In this document: piece after piece, positions 44,801-53,900 of the stretch
Layout: each line of letters opens with the position of its first letter
Position numbering within the stretch: position 1 is the first letter of the stretch
Assembly: GCF_007830295.1 (NCBI RefSeq)
Contig: NZ_VLKC01000002.1
Span: 1,304,887 to 1,368,886 of the forward strand
Length of the DNA stretch: 64,000 bases
DNA from: Sporomusa sp. KB1
Lineage (GTDB): Bacteria; Bacillota; Negativicutes; Sporomusales; Sporomusaceae
Direction of reading: 5' to 3'
Translations under genes and position numbers: made by a program
The notes under the pieces: generated by a model
Told to the model about the DNA's origin: nothing
Seen by the model: only the letters and a program-made list of their open reading frames with translations
The model's database searches: none

Positions 44801-46277
44801 GCAGCAGCCCCGCAAAGGCATCAAACATATCATCTGGCATTCTGTCCGGAAAAACGCCTTCCCGGATATCCCAGTTGACCTGAAGGCCGGCTGGTCCATC
44901 CATGGCCTGGCAATCAATAAAGACCTGAGGCGTTTGGCTGATTCCCCGTCCTTCAAACATCCCCTTCAGTTGACTGCCTTTTGTTGCCCCGACAAGACCA
45001 ATGGCACTCGTAAACACAATCGGCATTAACGCGGCTTCCCGCCCGCGCCTGCGGGAGATTTCCCTAATCACCTCGACACCGGAAAAGAGCCGGTGATCCA
45101 GATCGTCAAACAGTTGTTTACTCATTAATTTTGCCTGCTCACCAAGCGAGTTTCCGGCATGCCAGTCCACAGCAAGCAGACTGACTGATGTAAAATCACC
45201 TACGATATCATTAACTTGGGGATCTAAAGGAAGTCTGTTCAATACGGTGAGGTTCAGGCAAAATTTTTTATTGCGGCTCCATCGCTCAAGAACAGCCGCA
45301 TAGGCTGCCATCACCGCAGATGTCGGCGTCAGGCCGCGTTGATGCGCTTTTTGTTTAAATCGGTCCCAGCTTTGTATATCCAGTTGAAGAAACCATCGGC
45401 TAAACCGCGCCTTTCCGGAACTATTCCTGATTTTTGTCAATGGAAGTTCAGGCGCCGGCGGCAAATCATCAAGCCGGCGAAACCAGTAATCCCTGTCCCT
45501 TGCATAAACATCACTTTCCCGCAAACCGCGCTCGGCCAGAAGGTAATCGCGGAAACTAAGCTGGAAATCGGGTAGTTTTTGCTCCGGATGGTAGTAAAGC
45601 GATTCAAATTCCGAGAGAAGCCGCCAGATACTCGCCCAGTCGGCAATAAGAAACTCTATGGAAAAATGCAGCACAGAATGATCCGGAGTTTTCGTCACGG
45701 CCACGCCGAACAACGGCCAGCAATCGGTAGTATAACGGCGATGCCCCATTTCCTCCCTGATTTCTTTCAGCTTAGCTTCCGCTCTGTCTTTTCCCCAGGC
45801 TCCTGCATCGGTATAGGCCACCTCCAAGCGAGGCGTCTTTTCCAACACCTGCTGATAGCCGTTCTTGTTAATAATTGCCCTTAACATATCATGACGCAAA
45901 ACTAATTCATTCCAGGCATCCCCCGTACGGCTGTACTCCAGTTCCGGGTAGTTAAGCTCAAGATAAATATGACAGGCAACACCCCCGTATTCAAATACCT
46001 CGCTGCGGCCAAGCAAATAAGCGGACTGCACATCGGTTAAAGGAAAAGGTTCATACCTGGCTTCTAGATGATACTCAACTGGCGCTGGTTTTACTTTTGC
46101 CTGAAGCAAAACCAGGATATCTTCCTTATACTCTTTCAGCTTCTGCAAGTCACTGTCGGCCAGCATTCCCTGCGGCGCCCGGTACCGCAGCTTACCGTTT
46201 TCTTCCCACAAAGACACACCTTCTCCGCGGATACGCGCCACCAAATCGCTGGCATTTGCTTTGCTGTTCAGTGTCAT
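41898..46277 (-). CDS. NRPS: TubC-Cy-A-PCP-TE (terminal module)
   Basis: A 1459-residue protein. Residues 1-58 are a TubC-like docking domain (LVARIRGEGVSLWEENGKLR). Cy covers about 75-500, with FPLTDVQSAYLLGR. Its catalytic motif reads EFLIADWAS (E208, D213, S216), so the first aspartate of DxxxxDxxS is glutamate. A covers about 535-1010 (YIIHTSGSTGQPKGVV) with residues D-L-Y-N-M-S-L-I-W, cysteine-like. PCP has GADSL instead of GGDSL. The thioesterase domain (about 1180-1459) has GYSFGG with Ser1237 and the histidine in GNHLTCIE near 1435. It is the only NRPS here with a TE, so it should add the last cysteine and release the product. AGGAGGAG precedes the ATG. Confidence 0.92.
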   Translation of the reverse strand: MTLNSKANASDLVARIRGEGVSLWEENGKLRYRAPQGMLADSDLQKLKEYKEDILVLLQAKVKPAPVEYHLEARYEPFPLTDVQSAYLLGRSEVFEYGGVACHIYLELNYPELEYSRTGDAWNELVLRHDMLRAIINKNGYQQVLEKTPRLEVAYTDAGAWGKDRAEAKLKEIREEMGHRRYTTDCWPLFGVAVTKTPDHSVLHFSIEFLIADWASIWRLLSEFESLYYHPEQKLPDFQLSFRDYLLAERGLRESDVYARDRDYWFRRLDDLPPAPELPLTKIRNSSGKARFSRWFLQLDIQSWDRFKQKAHQRGLTPTSAVMAAYAAVLERWSRNKKFCLNLTVLNRLPLDPQVNDIVGDFTSVSLLAVDWHAGNSLGEQAKLMSKQLFDDLDHRLFSGVEVIREISRRRGREAALMPIVFTSAIGLVGATKGSQLKGMFEGRGISQTPQVFIDCQAMDGPAGLQVNWDIREGVFPDRMPDDMFDAFAGLLHQLADTDKAWDSGEVVPLPAWQFNERKQINDTKAPLPEELLHSKILNQAEAAPDRTAVIDSQGRVTYGELMLSASAVAEKLKETGCQEQDRVAVIMDKSVHQVAAVLGALSAGAVYVPIDVAQPDLRRMAMLEKTKIRHVLTCSAVRIKWPENITAIEVDKLQPHRQNTLRSDGDPDLPAYIIHTSGSTGQPKGVVITHRAAANTITDINSRFNISPDDRLLGLAQLSFDLSVYDIFGILSAGGTLIYPSADKQNDPSHWAKLMVDHEVTVWNSVPALMQMLVACLHSDHNIFLKKLRLVMLSGDWIPLTLPDMVPKYAPAAQVVSLGGATEASIWSIFHLYRGVQPDWSSIPYGRPLANQAFRVLDEKLRDCPVWAPGELYIAGTGLAEGYFADKETTKDRFLLQPVDGQRLYRTGDLGRYRPGGEIEFLGRSDTQVKIRGHRIELGEIESTLLKHSAVTAAVVVVEGASDNKALTGIVEMTCFEQDCIPALVSELTDFLAKRLPAHMIPARLHIVDALPLTGNGKIDRRELAKWSAKAITKHPTAAIDEESFDILEAQIARLWAEALSIPRIGKLQNFYDHGADSLIMAQVAGKLRDKMAEGPLQVKIPFDALFRQMLNYPTVAALAEFIRSYRQEAESTPDVPTAGNQGKTGNNAVLTSYGGEETGPLRVVFHAVLGTMDSFRPLLKQLTAQKLGPVVGITIADIEQYCIIESAELIETVADDYAGRLLETGNMQMQLIGYSFGGLIAIEVARRLLERGIHILDLVLIEVPPTPAVDDDILLETMFVPHLNITLEQAGFGRVDQADLVRGGLYIMKNNGNCVPQGSSGTIGGHESLNKVGDLCRRLATLSMRERFTSYVKAIDQFNGEPMPVEIAEGLFKVYRQNFKAARFTPPAYMGDIRLLMAREPYDFLPGINETTLDFWQAICLGEVAVQEIAGNHLTCIEAESNVSDLAKVIGEVFVKK

Positions 46278-46308
46278 AACTTTCTCCTCCTGTGTTATAC
46301 CAAATCCG

Positions 46309-47487
46309 TTATTTCTTCCTCACGGCAAAAAACTTTTGTCCTAATGGAGTTAGTGGATGAGCTTCATCCGGCAGCGTCAGAACTTCAGCCGCTCCGGCTT
46401 TGCGAAAAACATCCAACCACTGATCCACAGACATAAATGTTGTTTTTGTATTTTTTCTGTCATCCTCCGGGCGGCTCATCATGAAAGCCTGCGAAATTAG
46501 CATTTCCGGAAATTCGCCAGTTGGTTCCGTGATCAGCATCCAGCCTCCCTCCGCCAAAATGTGCATAAGCCCTTCTACCGTTTTGTCTGTATCGGCAGCA
46601 TTATTCAAAATACCGGCGGCAATGATGATATCCGCACATTTCGCCTTCAACCCCTGTTGAACAAAATTTTTATCAATATCAACAATTTGAAACCGCATCC
46701 ACGGATAGTCTTTGAAGTTTTCACGTGCAGCCAAAAGAAAGAAGTTAGAGATATCGGTAAACAAGTATTCTATGCTAAGCGCGCCGACAGCTGCTTTTAA
46801 CCTTGGCACTACTACAGCCGTAGTAGCACCTGTACCTGCGCCTATCTCCACAATGTGCAGCTGTTCTTCGCTCTCTGCACCCGTCAGTTTTTTGGCTGCA
46901 ACAATGCGGCTAACTGCTTCCGCCGTAGCTTGGTTAAGATAACGGGCCGTTATCGACTCACGGTACAAAGCATTGGCATAGTCCATTTTTCCTTCAGGAA
47001 ACAGCAGCAGCGCAGCCTGCTGTTCCCCGCTCATTAATTGCGGAAGTCGTCTGACATTGCTGATGAGATAATCCATTGCCAATGGCGAACCAAGCCTGCC
47101 GTCCCAACTCTTCCTTGCCGCACTCCAGCACTGGTCCAGCATTACCTTTGATACAGCGGCTGCCCCATAATAATTATCCCCGCGGAACTTCAGCCAATCC
47201 CGTTCGGTTAGCAGTCTAAGCCAACGCCTGATCAGGCACTGATGCTGCGGCGCAGTATTAAAAACAGACAAAATCTTGGTAAGGCTGTACTCCCTTTCCC
47301 GGTTAGTCAGAACGCCCTGTGTCTGAAATGTGTGGATCATTGAACTGAAAACAGCTTGCTCCAGCTGCCTAACGAATAAAGTTATATCAGCTGCGCTTAT
47401 TCCACCAAGGTCGCTGTCAGCAGCTTTTGAGCAAAACCGTCCAAACGCAGAATCACACACTACCGTATGAAAATCTTCCTGTTTCAT
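46309..47487 (-). CDS. SAM-dependent methyltransferase, deletion derivative of the reductase-methyltransferase fusion
   Basis: A 392-residue class I methyltransferase with the SAM motif VEIGAGTGATT near residue 215 and a winged-helix-like N-terminal part (NREREYSLTKILSVFNTAP). It is closely similar to residues 390-774 of the next protein upstream. Its first 18 residues (DFHTVVCDSAFGRF) match the start of the reductase domain of that protein (KLRTVVCGSTFGQF) and are joined straight to the methyltransferase linker. This is what an in-frame deletion of the reductase domain from a duplicate would leave. It probably methylates a thiazoline/thiazolidine intermediate. The start overlaps the upstream stop by four bases. 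Confidence 0.85.
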   Translation of the reverse strand: MKQEDFHTVVCDSAFGRFCSKAADSDLGGISAADITLFVRQLEQAVFSSMIHTFQTQGVLTNREREYSLTKILSVFNTAPQHQCLIRRWLRLLTERDWLKFRGDNYYGAAAVSKVMLDQCWSAARKSWDGRLGSPLAMDYLISNVRRLPQLMSGEQQAALLLFPEGKMDYANALYRESITARYLNQATAEAVSRIVAAKKLTGAESEEQLHIVEIGAGTGATTAVVVPRLKAAVGALSIEYLFTDISNFFLLAARENFKDYPWMRFQIVDIDKNFVQQGLKAKCADIIIAAGILNNAADTDKTVEGLMHILAEGGWMLITEPTGEFPEMLISQAFMMSRPEDDRKNTKTTFMSVDQWLDVFRKAGAAEVLTLPDEAHPLTPLGQKFFAVRKK

Positions 47488-49808
47488 ACCTCACCCTCCA
47501 CCACCTGCGGCAAATCATCGACTAAGGCTTGCGCAAGCTTACGCCGGTTCTTCCTTGCTGCAAAAAGTTTTTGTCCTAAAGGAGCGAGCGGATGCTCCTC
47601 ACCAGGGAATGTCAGAACCTCCGCCACGTCTGCTTTGCGAAAAACATCCTGCCACTGCCGGACAGACATAAATATAGATTTTATGCGTTCTCCGCTCTCC
47701 ACCTGATGGGTCATCATAAACGCCTGCGAAATCAACGTTTCTGGGAGATCATGAACAGGTTCAGTAATCAGCATCCAGCCTCCGGGCTTCAGAATACGCA
47801 TCAGCCCATTTACCGTCTTATCTATATCAAAAGAGTTATCCAGGACGCCTGCGGCAATGATGATATCCACACTTTCCGCCTTCAGTCCCTGCTGAATAAA
47901 ATCTTTGTCAATATCCACAATTTGAAACCGCATCCACGGGCAATCTTTGAACCGTTTACTGGCAGCAGTGAGAAAATAATTAGAAACATCTGTGAACAAA
48001 TACTCTGTTTTACCATTTTCGGCAGAAGTTTTTAACCGCCGGACCACTTCATCGGTAGTAGCGCCCGTACCTGCGCCGATTTCCACAATGTGTAGCAGTT
48101 CATCCTTTACTGCGTCCACTGCCGGCTTTTTGGCCAAGCCGATGCGAATAACCGCCTCTGCCAAAGTTTTGTTGAGATACCTGGCCATAACATCGCGATA
48201 ACAGGCACTGGCGTAGTCTATTTTGCCTTCAGGAAATAACAGGAGTGTAGGCTGCTGTTGCCCGCTCAGCAATTGCGGCAGTTGCTCGACATTCCTGATG
48301 AGGTAATCCATGGTGAGCGGCGGCCCCAGTCTACTGTCCCAAATTTCTCTTGCCGCTTGCCAGCGTTGTCCCAGCATTTGTTTTGATACAACGTCAGCGC
48401 CATAATAATTATCCCCGCGGTGCTGCAACCATCCCCGTTCGGTTAATAGCGCAAGCCAGCGCCTGATCAAATACTGGTGCCGTGGCGCAGTATTGGAAAC
48501 AGACAAAATCTCTGTGAGGCTGTATTCCCTTTCCCGGTTGGTCAAAATGCCCTGGAGCTGAAAGGTATATACCATTGAACTGAAAACAGCGGCCTCCAGT
48601 TTCCTAACGAACAAAATTACATCATCTGAACTTATGCCAGCAAGCTCACTGTCGGCATATTCCGTGCAAGTAGAAAGTTCGCTTGCGCCACAATAGTCTG
48701 CAGCGTTATAGCTACCATTGTCATCCTGAATTTTTCCGGCGGCCTCCTCCAGAATACTCACCGGCAGCGGCTGATGGCTGCAGCCGGGACGCAAAACGGG
48801 ATATCCCAGTGCAGCAGTCATCTCCTGCCATTGCCGGGAACACAAGAGCTCCTGCTGGGCTCTCATCACCTGCCCGGAACTTTCCCGGATCATTTCTCGC
48901 ATTGACGACAAGTCCCGGGCAATGGCCTGCGGCCATTGCTGTGTGAGAATATCCCTGTAATTTGACGAAGATGACGGTCCCAGCGTTGCTATGCTGTTTT
49001 CAAGCATATATTCAATATTCGCGCCCGCAAGCTCGCTCAGGGTATTCAGATTTTCCGGGATATGCAGCCGGGGCTGCCAAAGGACAGGGCCATGGGTATC
49101 GGCAAGCGACAAGCTCCCGCCTTCGCAACCGATTGCTATACGGTGCAGCAAATGAAGATAGTTATCAGGATCGTCCGGATCTACTTCATTATGAACTCTC
49201 AATATTGCTGGAATCTGTCCCAGCCTTCCGGTCAGAACATGGAACGGCCCCCCGTCCCTGCTTACTGCGCCGGTCTTCCATATGCGGATTGACGGCAAAG
49301 CTTCCAGTAAAATATGCATCATCGGATAGGATACCTGAGAGGCAAACGCCGCATCAATGTATAGCGCCTCCTGCCGTTCCAGCAAAGCTTTGGCACACAC
49401 AATAAACCGTCTGACAGCAGGTAAATGGACATAGAGATCGCCTGTCCGGAAAACCGCATTGTTTCGGTGCGCGGCGCTAAAGCAGGTCATCATATCTTTG
49501 TGATGAACAGGTTGTTCCTGAATAACATGAATCCCCTGTTCGAGAAAATTCAGTGACAATTCTGTGCCTTTGCCGCCTAGTACTCCTGAACGCAGCACAA
49601 CGCAGGCAAGATCAATATCATTCGGCAGTTGGCGGGCTTCCGTGTACAATTTTATCCCGTAATGTTTTGCGCATTGTTGCGATCTCTCGCTCCCCCTCGC
49701 AAGCAATCCGGCCACTTCAAACTGCTCAGGCAGCATATGTAAAGCTGCCAGGTAAAACTGCCCGAAGGTAGATCCACAAACTACGGTACGCAATTTTCCC
49801 CCTGTCAT
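47484..49808 (-). CDS. Fusion of thiazolinyl imide reductase and methyltransferase
   Basis: A 774-residue two-domain protein. Residues 1 to about 360 match thiazolinyl imide reductases (LRTVVCGSTFGQFYLAALHM, LLARGSERSQQCAKHYGIKL, VIQEQPVHHKDMM). Residues about 385-774 form a SAM methyltransferase (ADSELAGISSDDVILFVRKL, VEIGAGTGATTDEVVRRL, LKPGGWMLITEP). The SAM motif is intact. It may reduce and methylate the same ring. The ATG overlaps the previous stop by four bases and the ribosome site is coded by the end of the upstream gene. Confidence 0.88.
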   Translation of the reverse strand: MTGGKLRTVVCGSTFGQFYLAALHMLPEQFEVAGLLARGSERSQQCAKHYGIKLYTEARQLPNDIDLACVVLRSGVLGGKGTELSLNFLEQGIHVIQEQPVHHKDMMTCFSAAHRNNAVFRTGDLYVHLPAVRRFIVCAKALLERQEALYIDAAFASQVSYPMMHILLEALPSIRIWKTGAVSRDGGPFHVLTGRLGQIPAILRVHNEVDPDDPDNYLHLLHRIAIGCEGGSLSLADTHGPVLWQPRLHIPENLNTLSELAGANIEYMLENSIATLGPSSSSNYRDILTQQWPQAIARDLSSMREMIRESSGQVMRAQQELLCSRQWQEMTAALGYPVLRPGCSHQPLPVSILEEAAGKIQDDNGSYNAADYCGASELSTCTEYADSELAGISSDDVILFVRKLEAAVFSSMVYTFQLQGILTNREREYSLTEILSVSNTAPRHQYLIRRWLALLTERGWLQHRGDNYYGADVVSKQMLGQRWQAAREIWDSRLGPPLTMDYLIRNVEQLPQLLSGQQQPTLLLFPEGKIDYASACYRDVMARYLNKTLAEAVIRIGLAKKPAVDAVKDELLHIVEIGAGTGATTDEVVRRLKTSAENGKTEYLFTDVSNYFLTAASKRFKDCPWMRFQIVDIDKDFIQQGLKAESVDIIIAAGVLDNSFDIDKTVNGLMRILKPGGWMLITEPVHDLPETLISQAFMMTHQVESGERIKSIFMSVRQWQDVFRKADVAEVLTFPGEEHPLAPLGQKLFAARKNRRKLAQALVDDLPQVVEGEV

Positions 49809-50905
49809 AGTTCACCCTCCACGGCCTGCAGCAAATCGTCCACCGGACTTTCAAAAACCCTAAAACGTTTGATGCACCGTGCCTGGTCCAGCCGTTCAAT
49901 TACTTTGGCCGGCTCAGGGATTTCGGACAGAGAGCGCACACCGGGAGGTATTTCATCCTCCAGTATTGCTATCCCGGCCGCAGCGACCGCCGAACCGGTT
50001 AGAACCGCCGGCCTGCCGGCCTGCAGAATTAGCGTCCGCGTTATTTCCGCACCGTTCTTGCTGCCACTCAGTTGCATAACAAAATTGATATATTTCTGAT
50101 GCCCTGCCGAGTCCAGCTCGGAGGCCGCACAAAGACGCTTTACCGCATTTTTGCTGTCAAGGGGAAACTGCAGGCGCACTTCGTCAAGGATTGACGGCAC
50201 ATGGTTACCATCACCGGCAATATACCATTCGCCATCGCGAAGCGATAACGCAGTCGCTACAACTTGCGCTTCGGCATCAAAATACGGATATAGGGTCACT
50301 TCACGGGGAAAACAAGGCAGCTGAACCCTGTATTTACGGCGTAAGACCGCAAGCCGGCAAGCGCCGTTTTTCCATGCCGCCAGTGGTTTGTTGTCTTTTC
50401 CTGCTGCACCGGCGAGATAGTCCTCGGCGGCAGAATCTGTAAACTTATCCATAACGCCGGTATAGTAAACCAGGGAATCAACTCTATCAAAAAAGTTCCC
50501 CAGCCAGCGCGGCAGCAATCCTGACAACCCAGGCGTCGCGCCTGCTGCATAGAGTACCACTGTACTTTGTGGCGTTCTCCGCAGCATTTCCAGGTTTTGG
50601 TCCACGCCGGCGTCCACAAGCGGGCAGCCCTTGGCCAAGCACACCCCGGCCACACGCGCCGTTGTCCGGTGAGACGGTCCCGCGCAATTGACAAGCAGTT
50701 GGCAGCCATTTAAAAATGACTCCAGACTCCGGTCAGCTTCAATATCAACCTGAACCCATTCGGCCTGGGGGAACTGGCCGCAGAGCTTTTCCTTCGCTGC
50801 CCTGGGATTCCTGCCTCCCAGCCGCAGCGGCTGTTTCCCCCAGTCGCGCAGCATCTGCGCCGCCTGCAGTCCAACATCCCCGTAAGCGCCAATGATACCA
50901 ATCAT
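49805..50905 (-). CDS. Saccharopine-dehydrogenase-like NAD(P)-binding protein
   Basis: A 366-residue Rossmann-fold protein. The N-terminus MIGIIGAYGDVGLQAAQMLR has the dinucleotide-binding GxxGxxG pattern, followed by LRLGGRNPRAAKEKL and LLVNCAGPSHRTTARVAGVC, as in saccharopine dehydrogenase-like proteins. The catalytic role is unknown; relatives sit in some NRPS clusters. GGAGGAAGGGG precedes the ATG at 50905, which overlaps the stop of the first NRPS by four bases. A tailoring reduction is one possibility. Confidence 0.75.
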   Translation of the reverse strand: MIGIIGAYGDVGLQAAQMLRDWGKQPLRLGGRNPRAAKEKLCGQFPQAEWVQVDIEADRSLESFLNGCQLLVNCAGPSHRTTARVAGVCLAKGCPLVDAGVDQNLEMLRRTPQSTVVLYAAGATPGLSGLLPRWLGNFFDRVDSLVYYTGVMDKFTDSAAEDYLAGAAGKDNKPLAAWKNGACRLAVLRRKYRVQLPCFPREVTLYPYFDAEAQVVATALSLRDGEWYIAGDGNHVPSILDEVRLQFPLDSKNAVKRLCAASELDSAGHQKYINFVMQLSGSKNGAEITRTLILQAGRPAVLTGSAVAAAGIAILEDEIPPGVRSLSEIPEPAKVIERLDQARCIKRFRVFESPVDDLLQAVEGEL

Positions 50906-53900
50906 ATTTCCCCTTCCTCCATGCATTCCATGGTTCGGTCCACTTCAGACAATTTGCCTTCCAGAGCAGCGGCCACCTGCGATAATGACGGAGCTTCAAT
51001 CAGCTGCCTTAGCGGCAGCTCAACCCCGAACTCTTCTTTTACTGCTGCAAGGAAACGCGTTGCCAACAGACTATCCCCACCAATTTCAAAGAATCCCTGA
51101 TTACGGCCAACAGCATTAATATCCAGCAGAATTTTCCATATTTCAGCAATTTGCCGTTCCATTCCCGCAGGCATTTCTTCGCCGCTGGTCACTTCGGTTC
51201 CAGACGTAAATACTGCGGCAATGGCGGTGCGGTCGATCTTGCCATTAGCGCTTAACGGTATCCAGGGCAGTACTTCAATTTTTTCCGGCAGCATATGCGC
51301 CGGCAGATGCTTTGCGGCAAACTCCAGTATACTGCCGGCATCAAGCTCTGTCCGGGACGTTGGGCAACTCCCCTCAATAAGTTCAGTAAAAGAACCTTTC
51401 ACAGAACTAGAATTCACATGATGAAAGCCGGCCTTCATCAACATTTTTTCCCATCTCCAGGCAGGCAGCATTGGACTATATGCCTGCCGGCGTTCAAAAT
51501 CAAAATCAGCAAATGCTTTGTCCAGCACGGCAGCTGTTACTGCGGCGACTGGGGTAAGTTCGCTATGCTCCAGGGCAAACACCCTGCCGCCCTGCCTCAC
51601 CAGCAATGAGGCAACGGCAATGCCCTGATTCGGGTCCCGGTAACAGTGAAGTGAATTTATGGCCAATACTACATCAAAAGAATAACGAAGCTCAGCCGGA
51701 ATGTGACTATCCGGCAGCCTTTGGCAGGTGACCGGATGAAACAGCGATGACAGACGCCGTCTCGCAGCTTCAACCATTGCCGGTGCAGAATCAAGCAGTG
51801 TAAACCGGATATCACCTGGATCAAGCATTTCCAGCAGCCTGAGCGCCAGGATACCGCTTCGTCCGCCAATTAGCGCAGCTTTTATGGGCTTACCGGCAGC
51901 TTTTGCTAAATGCTTTATTTTTTCAGCAATCAATTGTATGCCCTCAATAGTTCCCTGGTCCCTGGCAGCCAGACTTTCAGGCGAAAGAATATCATCATCA
52001 AGAAGAATTGCGGCTGAAACCTTGCCACTCAGAATTCCCCGATACATATCCAGGCGTTCAAATAAACGCCGTCCTATCTGTAAAACATGGGAATTATGCT
52101 CAGTCACTTCCTGTGGATGCGAGGTACCAGTTTTAAGACTTTCGGCATATTGCAGCGCTTCACGGATTGCCGGACCGGCAAGTAAACCGCCTTGCTGCGC
52201 GTTTATCACCTGACGCTCGTCAAGCCAGCAGAGCCACATCTGCAGCAAGGGCCTATACCCGTCAGTGATCTGCAGCTTCTCAATGATGCTCAGATTTTTC
52301 TGTGCATCTTGCCCCAATTCAGCAAGACTCAGTATTTCAACCATCAGGGCTTCCACAATTTTTGCCTGCATTTCCCGCGATAAACTTTTCATAATACGCG
52401 AATCAGAGCTCACTGCTGAAACGGGATGAATCTGTACTGGCACAAACTCGGCGACAACAGCGGCGACAAGCTGCTTTGAACCGGCATTGGCAGCGATAGC
52501 CGCAGCCGCCTGACTTACTTCCGGATACTGGCGTAACACTGCCTCAATCTCACCGAGCTCAATACGGTATCCCCTCAATTTCACTTGTTGATCGGCCCTG
52601 CCGAGAAATTCAATATTGCCGTCAGGCCAGTAGCGTCCCAGATCGCCTGTACAATACCAGCGGCGATCCTCCAGCTCAATAAAACTCTTATCCGTCAATT
52701 CAGGATTTCCCCGATACCCGCGGGCCACCCCTATCCCGCCAATCCATAGTTCACCGGCCACCATATCCGGGCAATCACGACCGATCCGGTCCACGACACG
52801 GAAGTATTGGTTGCTCAAAGGTTTTCCGTAAGGAATGGATGTCCACAAAGGATCAATAAACGTAACCTCGAAAAAATTTGACCAGATTGAAGCCTCGGTC
52901 GCGCCGCCGAGCGCAATAAAACGACAAATAGGGGATTTTTTCATCAGGCGGCCATAAAGGTCCAGACCGACCCAGTCTCCGGATACGAGCACAAGGCGCA
53001 ATGAATCCGGCAAAGCCTTCTCGCCGGCGGCGATCATCAACATATCCAAAAGCGCTGGTACGGAATTCCAGACTGTCACCTTCATTCTGCCGATAAGGTC
53101 AAGCCAGACCGGCGCTTCCCGTCTGGCACTTTCATCCGGCAATACCACCCCGCCCCCTGCAGAAAGCAAACCAAATAAATCATAAACGGAAAGATCAAAA
53201 TCAAGAGCCGATACGGCAAGCACTCTATCAGATTGATTTACGGAAAAACGCTTGTTTATATCCAAAATCGTATTAAAAGCAGCTTTGTGGGTAATCTCCA
53301 CACCCTTTGGTTCCCCGGTCGAACCTGAAGTGAAAATAATATAAGCCAAGGCATCCGTACTTATAGCAACCGGGTGAGGCAAAGGAGGAAGCTTATCTGC
53401 CTCACCACTCAAAATCACGGTAATATTCCCCGGATCTGACAACATGCTAAATCCCGCATAATCTGTTATTAACCGGCGGATTCCACCTAGCCGGTATATT
53501 CTGTTCCGCCTGCCTTCAGGCTGATCAACGCCGACCGGAACATACGCCGCTCCTGCTGCCAGTACAGCCAGAACGGCAATCACCTGATCAGGCCCCTTCG
53601 GCAGCGTTACAGCAACAGCTTCCCCCGGCGCAACGCCTTTTTCTATGAGAAGTGCCGCCATGCGTAAAGCTCTGTCCGCAAGTTCGCCGTAAGTCATACT
53701 CCGGTTAATTTTTCCTTCACTCCAGAACAGCGCCTCATGTTCCGGATTTTTTCGGGCATGAATAAAAAAATCCTGATGAATGCATTTTTCTACAACCGGA
53801 ACAACCGTGGCATTTGTTTTTTCGCGTACCTCCTGCTGTGAAACTGGAACAAAATCCGGAATTGATTTTTCCCAGTTTTCCTCGGCCAGCCAGTTTAACA

